A stretch of DNA of 64,000 nt from Bosea sp. 685 (lineage in GTDB: Bacteria; Pseudomonadota; Alphaproteobacteria; Rhizobiales; Beijerinckiaceae): positions 2,790,001-2,854,000 of the forward strand of contig NZ_CP134779.1 of NCBI RefSeq assembly GCF_031884435.1, written 5' to 3'. Shown here piece after piece: positions 57,600 to 64,000 of this stretch. Position numbers and translations under genes: made by a program. Numbering within the stretch: position 1 is the stretch's first letter; every line of letters starts with the position of its first letter. The notes beneath the pieces were generated by a model, which was given only the letters and a program-made list of their open reading frames with translations, had not been told where the DNA came from and ran no database searches.

Positions 57600-58790
57600 T
57601 CAGCCGCGCTTCAGCCAGGCCCCGATCCGTTCGACTGCCTGCTCGCATTCCGTGAGCGAGCCAGCGAAGGAGAGCCGCACCGTACGGGCTCCACGGCTTT
57701 CGTCGAAATCGAGCCCGGGCGTGATCGCGACGCCGGCCTGGTTCAGAACATCGCGGCAGAAGGCCATGGAATCGTTCGAATATCTGCCGATGTCGAGATA
57801 GATGTAGAAGGCCCCGTCGACAGGCAGGAACTCACCCAGCCCGATCTCCGGCAGGGCCTTCAGCAGATAGGCGCGGTTTGCAGCGTAGCCGGCCTTGATC
57901 GCCTCGCACTCCGCGGTCGCCTCGAAAGCCGCCTCGCCTGCGACCTGGCTGAGATAAGGCACCGAGATCGACAAATTCTGCTGCAACCGCTCGATCGTGC
58001 GCACCAGCCGCTCGGGCACCACGAGCCAGCCGACGCGCCAGCCGGTCATGCAGTAATATTTCGAGAAGGAGTTGACGATGATGGCGTCGGGATCGGCGGC
58101 AAGCGCTGTCGTCGCCGGCGCCTCATAGGTCAGCCCGTGATAGATTTCGTCGGAGATGTACCAGAGGCCGAGCCGACGACATTCCGCCGCTACGGCTGCG
58201 ATGGCGTCGGGGGCCATCACCACACCGGTCGGATTGGCGGGGCTCATGGTCAGCACGCCGGCGAGCGGAGCCTGGGCATGGGCTCTTGCGATCAGCTCCG
58301 GCGTCAGCGCGAAACGGGTCTCGGGCCCGACCTCGATCGCGACCGGCTCCAGCCCCAGCGCGATCAAGATGTTGCGATAGGCCGGATAACCCGGAGCAGT
58401 GATGGCGACGCGCGCGCCAGGCTGGAAACAGGCCAGGAAGGCCAGGATGAAGCCGCCCGAGGAGCCCGTCGTCACCACGACGCGCTGCGCCGCCACGGTG
58501 ACGCCATAGCTGTCCTGATAATGTCGGGCGATGCGTTCCCTCAGCGAATCCGTGCCGAGCGCCTGAGTGTATCCGATGCGGCCATGCTCCAGCGCGCGGC
58601 CGGCCGCCGCGCGGATCGAGGCCGGCGTCGGCGCGGAAGGCTGCCCGACCTCCATATGCACCACCGAACCGCCATTCCGCTCGATGGCGGCGGCCTGGTT
58701 CATCACATCCATGACGATGAAGGGCGAAACGCGCTCGGCCCGTGCGGCAAGCGCGGGGATAAGGAGGCTGGAAGGGGCTGGCTGGGTCAT
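57600..58790 (-). CDS. Class I/II pyridoxal phosphate aminotransferase
   Basis: 396 residues from the ATG giving MTQPAPSSLL (an ATG 36 bp earlier is also possible). Fold type I motifs: HMEVGQPSAPTP, the substrate/PLP segments TTGSSGGFILAF and SPANPTGVVM, YISDEIYHGLTYE, and the PLP lysine in NSFSKYYCMTGWRVGWLVVP with the phosphate-binding Arg. Similar to aspartate- or aromatic-type aminotransferases; the exact amino acid is not clear. Its start is divergent from the DsbA-like gene. Confidence 0.9.
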   Translation of the reverse strand: MTQPAPSSLLIPALAARAERVSPFIVMDVMNQAAAIERNGGSVVHMEVGQPSAPTPASIRAAAGRALEHGRIGYTQALGTDSLRERIARHYQDSYGVTVAAQRVVVTTGSSGGFILAFLACFQPGARVAITAPGYPAYRNILIALGLEPVAIEVGPETRFALTPELIARAHAQAPLAGVLTMSPANPTGVVMAPDAIAAVAAECRRLGLWYISDEIYHGLTYEAPATTALAADPDAIIVNSFSKYYCMTGWRVGWLVVPERLVRTIERLQQNLSISVPYLSQVAGEAAFEATAECEAIKAGYAANRAYLLKALPEIGLGEFLPVDGAFYIYLDIGRYSNDSMAFCRDVLNQAGVAITPGLDFDESRGARTVRLSFAGSLTECEQAVERIGAWLKRG

Positions 58791-58952
58791 GCCGGTTGCC
58801 GTAACCGAGCAGCCCTCATCTCGCAACCGCTGTCACAGCTGTGATTTGACGCAGTCCCGGCAAGAGCCCAGAAGCAATTTTGAAGGTTTTTCGAAACCAT
58901 GATGGGGCGAGATGCCCTGCCGGCCAGCGCCGGCCTGCCCGAAAGGACGACG

Positions 58953-59771
58953 ATGATCGCGCTTCCCTTCCTTCTGCGCCTTGACCTTGCGGTGCTGCGC
59001 CGCGCCGGCCTCGCGCTCTCCGCGCTCCTGGTTGCCGGCAGCCTGACGATGGCGCCGGCCCGCGCGCAAAGCTCGGCTCTCACCCCCGAGCAGCGCAAGG
59101 CCGTGGTCGATCTGATCCGCGAGACGCTGCAGCAGAACCCCGAACTGGTCCAGGAAGCGCTGGTCGAGATCGAACGCCGCAACACGGTCGCCCAGGCTGA
59201 GGCGCAGCGTAGCGCCGTCACGGCCGAGAAGGCCCGCCTCGTCGATCCCGCCACCTCGGCGATCGTCGGCAACCCGCAGGGCGACGTCACCATCGTCGAA
59301 TTCATGGATTACAATTGCGGCTTCTGCAAAAGGGCGCTGGAGGATGTCCGCGCGCTTGCCAAGGAAGACCCGAAGCTCAAGGTCGTGATCAAGGATTTCC
59401 CGATCCTCGGACCGGATTCGGTCGAGGCCAGCCGCGTCGCGGTCGCGGCCATGAATCAGCTCCAGGGCGCGAAATATTTCGAGTTCCACAACAAATTGAT
59501 GGCGACCAAGGGACGCGTCAACGGCGCCAAGGCGCTCGAGGTCGCCAAGGATGCTGGTGCCGACATCGAGCGCCTGAAGAAGGACATGGACGCCTCGGCG
59601 ACCAAGGCCGTGATCGAGGACACCGTCGCTCTGGGCGATCGTCTGGGCCTCACCGGCACGCCCGCCTTCATCCTCGGCGACGAGGTTGTCTTCGGCGCAG
59701 TCGGCCAGGCGGCGCTGAAGGCCAAGATCGACGCCGTCCGCAAATGCGGCAAGGCGACCTGCAGCGGCTGA
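58953..59771 (+). CDS. DsbA family thiol-disulfide protein (Com1/ScsC-like)
   Basis: 272 residues from the ATG giving MIALPFLLRLDLAV, with AAAGGACG upstream. A signal peptide (LALSALLVAGSLTMAPARAQ) leads to a helical N-terminal stretch (QRKAVVDLIRETLQQNPELVQEALVEIERR, typical for trimerising or Com1-type relatives), then a thioredoxin fold with active-site CGFC in MDYNCGFCKRA, the helical insert, and the cis-Pro loop GLTGTPAFILGDEVV. Periplasmic oxidase or isomerase of disulfides. First gene of a conserved alphaproteobacterial block with aroQ, accB and accC. Confidence 0.92.
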   Translation: MIALPFLLRLDLAVLRRAGLALSALLVAGSLTMAPARAQSSALTPEQRKAVVDLIRETLQQNPELVQEALVEIERRNTVAQAEAQRSAVTAEKARLVDPATSAIVGNPQGDVTIVEFMDYNCGFCKRALEDVRALAKEDPKLKVVIKDFPILGPDSVEASRVAVAAMNQLQGAKYFEFHNKLMATKGRVNGAKALEVAKDAGADIERLKKDMDASATKAVIEDTVALGDRLGLTGTPAFILGDEVVFGAVGQAALKAKIDAVRKCGKATCSG

Positions 59772-59874
59772 GCCCTGCCGACTTTGGTCGGGCTTCGCCC
59801 TTCCCCTGCCGGTCCGCAGCGTTTATGAGGGCGGCGTCTGCCGCTTTCATGCGGTGCTGGAATCACCGCGCACC

Positions 59875-60333
59875 ATGGTCGCCGTCCACGTCCTCAACGG
59901 TCCCAATCTCAATCTGCTCGGCACCCGCGAACCCGCCACCTATGGCGCGGTGACGCTGGCCGGCGTCGAGGAGAGGCTGAAGGCCAAGGCGCTCGCGGCC
60001 GGCGTCGAGCTGACCTTCCGCCAGACCAATTACGAGGGCGAGCTCGTCAGCTTCATCCAGCAAGCGGGCCTCGCTGGTGCGGGCATCGTCATCAATGCCG
60101 GCGCCTATACCCATACCTCGGTCGCATTGCGCGACGCGATCAAGGGCACCGAGGCGCTGGCCATCGAGGTGCATGTCTCAAATGTCCATGCCCGCGAGGA
60201 GTTCCGGCACCATTCCTACATGGCGCCGGTCTGCGTCGGCGTGATCTGCGGCTTCGGCGTCGCAAGCTACGATCTTGCTTTCGACGCGATCGTGCCGCTT
60301 CTGCAGAAGCGGCTCGCGAAACCGGCGGCCTGA
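59875..60333 (+). CDS. aroQ: 3-dehydroquinate dehydratase, type II
   Basis: 152 residues from the ATG giving MVAVHVLNGPNLNLLG. The catalytic tyrosine is in REPATYGAVTL, the conserved NAGAYTHTSVALRDAI and the HVSNVHAREEFRHHSYMA loop with catalytic His are present. Type II enzyme of the shikimate pathway, a cytoplasmic dodecamer. It lies 103 bp after the DsbA-like gene and 78 bp before accB. Confidence 0.95.
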   Translation: MVAVHVLNGPNLNLLGTREPATYGAVTLAGVEERLKAKALAAGVELTFRQTNYEGELVSFIQQAGLAGAGIVINAGAYTHTSVALRDAIKGTEALAIEVHVSNVHAREEFRHHSYMAPVCVGVICGFGVASYDLAFDAIVPLLQKRLAKPAA

Positions 60334-60411
60334 ACCGCCAGTATCTTCCACAGGATGGCGTGAGCGCGCTCAGCGCTCCGCTGCCAAGACGACAAAGACG
60401 GTGACACCGCC

Positions 60412-60867
60412 ATGGCGACCAAGAGCCCGATCGACCCCGAACTTGTGCGCGAACTCGCGCAACTCCTGAACGAGACCGATCTGACCGAGATCGAAGTCGA
60501 GAAGGGCGATCTGCGCGTCCGCGTGGCCCGCACCATCACGGCAACGGTGCAGGTGCCCGCTTCCGCTGCGCCCCTGCCCGTCGCAGCGCCCGTCGCCGCA
60601 GCCCCGGTCGAGGGCAAGCCGTCCGCCGCCCATCCCGGTGCGGTCGCCTCGCCGATGGTCGGCACGGCCTATCGCCGCGCTTCGCCGGAGGCCAAGCCCT
60701 TCGTCGAGGTCGGCAGCATCGTGAAGGCGGGCGAGCGCGTCCTCCTGGTCGAGGCGATGAAGACCTTCAACGACATCGTCGCCCCCCGCGCCGGCAAGGT
60801 CGTCGCGATTCTGGTCGAGGACGGACAGCCGGTCGAATATGGCGAGCCGCTGCTGGTGATCGAGTGA
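60412..60867 (+). CDS. accB: Biotin carboxyl carrier protein of acetyl-CoA carboxylase
   Basis: 151 residues. N-terminal helical part ([29 protein letters not shown]), an Ala/Pro/Val-rich linker, and a C-terminal biotinyl domain with the biotinylated lysine in [13 protein letters not shown] (Thr follows Lys in place of the usual Met). It carries CO2 from AccC to the carboxyltransferase in the first step of fatty-acid synthesis. accC starts 45 bp downstream. Confidence 0.96.
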   Translation: MATKSPIDPELVRELAQLLNETDLTEIEVEKGDLRVRVARTITATVQVPASAAPLPVAAPVAAAPVEGKPSAAHPGAVASPMVGTAYRRASPEAKPFVEVGSIVKAGERVLLVEAMKTFNDIVAPRAGKVVAILVEDGQPVEYGEPLLVIE

Positions 60868-60911
60868 GCCGGGCCCCGAGCGAGGATGGCCGATCCGATT
60901 TGGGCTTCAAG

Positions 60912-62273
<1,362 letters not shown>

Positions 62274-62282
62274 GACACCGTT

Positions 62283-62407
62283 CTCCACAGCCCTCATCCT
62301 GAGGAGCCGCGCAGCGGCGTCTCGAAGGATGCTTCAGAAGGCTCCGTAAGCATCTGCATCCTTCGAGACGCAGCCTATGGCTGCTCCTCAGGATGAGGGC
62401 TGTGGAG
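62283..62407. repeat. Long palindromic element between accC and aat
   Basis: Arms CTCCACAGCCCTCATCCTGA and CAGGATGAGGGCTGTGGAG, continuing inward as TCTCGAAGGATGC / GCATCCTTCGAGA around a 23-nt loop; each arm is about 50 bp with a few mismatches. The CTCATCCTGAGGAGC...CTTCGAGACGC words are familiar from rhizobial intergenic repeats. It probably ends or protects the acc transcript. Confidence 0.82.
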
Positions 62408-62455
62408 CGCGGAGACCGATTTGACTCCCCGCGCGGCCCGCGCTCCCATCACGCC

Positions 62456-63136
62456 ATGAAGGCCCGCTCCGTGCCCGTCCGCTCGCCGCTGATCACGCCT
62501 GAGATCATGTTGCGCGCCTATACAGCCGGCATCTTCCCGATGGCGGAGAGCGCCGACGATCCTAATCTGTTCTGGGTCGAGCCCGAGATTCGCGGCGTCA
62601 TCCCGCTTGCCGCCTTTCATCTGTCGTCGCGCCTGGCCCGCACCGTCCGCTCCGACCGTTTCGAGATCAGGGTCGACAGCGCCTTCGATCATGTCATCTC
62701 GGCCTGCGCCGAGCCCAAGCCCGACCGGCCCGAGACCTGGATCAATGGCCGCATCCGCGAGATCTTCGGTGAATTGTTCCGCCTCGGCCATGTCCACACG
62801 GTCGAATGCTGGCGCGAGAACAGGCTCGTTGGCGGGCTCTACGGGCTCTCGCTTGGCGGCGCCTTCTTCGGCGAAAGCATGTTCCACCGCGAGACCGACG
62901 CCTCGAAGGTAGCCCTCGTCCATCTCGTCGCGCGGCTCAGGCTCGGCGGCTACAGCCTGCTCGACGCACAGTTCCAGACCACGCATCTCGCCCAGTTCGG
63001 CACCCAGGAGGTGCCGCGCTCGGCTTATCAGGGACTGCTGGAACGAGCTGTCGCGAAACCCGGCAATTGGTGGTCCTGGCCCAAAAGCGTGGGCGTCAAC
63101 GGGGCCCAGGCACTGGCCGAACTCGCTCCAGGCTGA
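62456..63136 (+). CDS. aat: Leucyl/phenylalanyl-tRNA-protein transferase
   Basis: 226 residues from the ATG giving [17 protein letters not shown]. Family motifs: [16 protein letters not shown] [85 protein letters not shown] and [21 protein letters not shown]. It adds Leu or Phe to N-terminal Arg/Lys and marks proteins for ClpAP. Conserved neighbour of accBC and DUF2155 in Rhizobiales. Confidence 0.95.
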   Translation: MKARSVPVRSPLITPEIMLRAYTAGIFPMAESADDPNLFWVEPEIRGVIPLAAFHLSSRLARTVRSDRFEIRVDSAFDHVISACAEPKPDRPETWINGRIREIFGELFRLGHVHTVECWRENRLVGGLYGLSLGGAFFGESMFHRETDASKVALVHLVARLRLGGYSLLDAQFQTTHLAQFGTQEVPRSAYQGLLERAVAKPGNWWSWPKSVGVNGAQALAELAPG

Positions 63137-63198
63137 GGCCCGAGCTTCCCGGAAGCTGACAGAGCCTCAGCTCTCATGCCAGAGCATGTCGAACGCTC

Positions 63199-63822
63199 TC
63201 AGCGATTGCCGCCGGCGGGGTCGCGAGGGCCGGCCGGGTTGGTCGGGAAGAAGCGCTGGCTCGGCGCCTGGCGCGGCGCGACCGGCACGCCCTGGGGCGG
63301 CTGCACATCGATGCGTCCGCCCGGCGCCGGCGCGTTTGGCGCCTGGTTGACGTCGCGGGCCGGAGCGGTGCGCGGCCGACGCGGCTCTTCGGGAACCGGA
63401 GCCTCCGGCTCCTTGGGGTCGACGACGAGTTCCGTTCCGCCTTTGCAGTCGGTCAGCCAGACATCGTAGATCGCATGCTCGACGCCGTGCAGGCCGGGGC
63501 TCGCCGCATACATCCAGCCGGTGAAGATGCGCCGGTATTCGTTGTTGAAAGTCACCTCGTCGACCTCGGTGAAGGAGGTCGTCTGCGGCGCTTCCGTCGG
63601 CGGGCGCGTCCAGCAGACGCGCGGCGTGATCTGCAACGCGCCAAACTGCACCGTCTCGTCGACCGCCACCTCGAAGGAGATGATCCGCCCGGTGATCTTG
63701 TCTAGCCCGGCGAAGACCGCAGTCGGATTGCGGATGCGATCGGCCGCAGCGGGCCCGCCCAGCGCAAACGAAACAAGCGTAGCAAGGGCCAGAACGGAAA
63801 GGCTGCGGGACGGCATGCTCAA
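63199..63822 (-). CDS. DUF2155 domain protein, exported
   Basis: 207 residues. A signal peptide (SLSVLALATLVSFALGGPAAA) is followed by the DUF2155 domain at about 35-125 (AVFAGLDKITGRIISFEVAVDET, GALQITPRVCWTRPP, FTEVDEV, RIFTGWMYAASPGLHGVEHAIYDVWLTDCKGG) with two cysteines that could pair. The C-terminal 75 residues are Pro/Arg-rich and disordered. Function unknown. Convergent with aat, a neighbourhood conserved across alphaproteobacteria. Confidence 0.9.
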   Translation of the reverse strand: MSMPSRSLSVLALATLVSFALGGPAAADRIRNPTAVFAGLDKITGRIISFEVAVDETVQFGALQITPRVCWTRPPTEAPQTTSFTEVDEVTFNNEYRRIFTGWMYAASPGLHGVEHAIYDVWLTDCKGGTELVVDPKEPEAPVPEEPRRPRTAPARDVNQAPNAPAPGGRIDVQPPQGVPVAPRQAPSQRFFPTNPAGPRDPAGGNR

Positions 63823-64000
63823 AACGATTCTCTGTCGCGCGAGGTCTCCGCGCGCTGGCGGCTTACCATGGCAAAGCGAGCGGAAAAAGGGCGATTGCGG
63901 TCTCCGCGCCAGCCATGCCTCATCGTCACGGGCGCCTGGCTGAAGTGGCCTCCCCCGATTGCGGACTTTCTGGACACTCCCATGACACGACAGCGTGCTC
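63823..64000. other. Window end, no complete gene
   Basis: 178 bp upstream of the DUF2155 gene. An ATG at 63,982 (reading MTRQRA) could begin a plus-strand gene cut by the window edge, but the six codons visible are too few to judge. Confidence 0.3.

Overview
The window is about 64 kb of high-GC DNA from an alphaproteobacterial chromosome, most likely of the order Hyphomicrobiales (Rhizobiales). A Bosea-like genus is my best guess, but that is inference from gene content and order, not a database match. Supporting signs are E1-beta and E2 of pyruvate dehydrogenase that both carry lipoyl domains, a suf operon preceded by an Irr-type palindrome, the rne / amiC / mrcA / prfB block, the dsbA-like / aroQ / accB / accC / aat / DUF2155 block, and several dispersed palindromic repeats of the kind seen in this order. 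There is no plasmid, phage, IS transposase or CRISPR signal. Nearly everything is core genome.

Layout. 0-9 kb (minus strand): three GlsB/YeaQ-type small membrane proteins, the pyruvate dehydrogenase operon pdhA-pdhB-(small secreted protein)-pdhC-lpdA, the divisome protein ftsB and a membrane-anchored SGNH-like protein; then a plus-strand tRNA-Lys(TTT). 9-12 kb: a lipoprotein, a PRC-barrel protein and the NAD(P)HX repair enzyme nnr. 12-16.5 kb: glnB-glnA, followed by an hxlR-MATE efflux operon bracketed by a second, degenerate copy of the glnA 3' end and its terminator. 16.5-19 kb: an FkbM methyltransferase, a GT4 glycosyltransferase and a tail-anchored microprotein. 19-27 kb: parE (with an apparent frameshift in a C7 tract), a LysR regulator, hydrolases, a RhlE-type helicase, a diguanylate cyclase and a TfoX-like protein. 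27-37.5 kb: Fe-S assembly, with sufA separated from the main operon (cysteine desulfurase-sufB-sufC-sufD-tautomerase-sufS-sufT) by four unrelated genes. 37.7-46 kb: a hydrolase, tyrS, a 1,173-aa AsmA/DUF3971 protein, a Bcp-like peroxiredoxin and an M23 peptidase. 46-55 kb: prfB with its programmed +1 frameshift, PBP1a, an AMIN amidase and RNase E with a long structured leader. 55-64 kb: an MscS-family channel, an aminotransferase, a DsbA-like protein, aroQ, accB-accC, aat and a DUF2155 protein.

How the genes work together. The pdh, acc and suf clusters link pyruvate oxidation, malonyl-CoA supply and Fe-S cluster supply (the last needed for lipoate synthesis). glnB-glnA is the nitrogen assimilation node. 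The amiC/mrcA/M23/ftsB group handles peptidoglycan and division. Regulation visible in the sequence includes an Irr/ICE-type palindrome at the suf promoter, a near-perfect inverted repeat in front of hxlR, the RF2 autoregulatory frameshift and hairpins in the rne leader.

Most worth a second look: the glnA-tail duplication enclosing hxlR-MATE; a dispersed repeat family whose outer end supplies the stop codon of three genes; the parE frameshift; an uncharacterised secreted Cys-containing protein inside the pdh operon; and a 4-oxalocrotonate tautomerase coupled into the suf operon.
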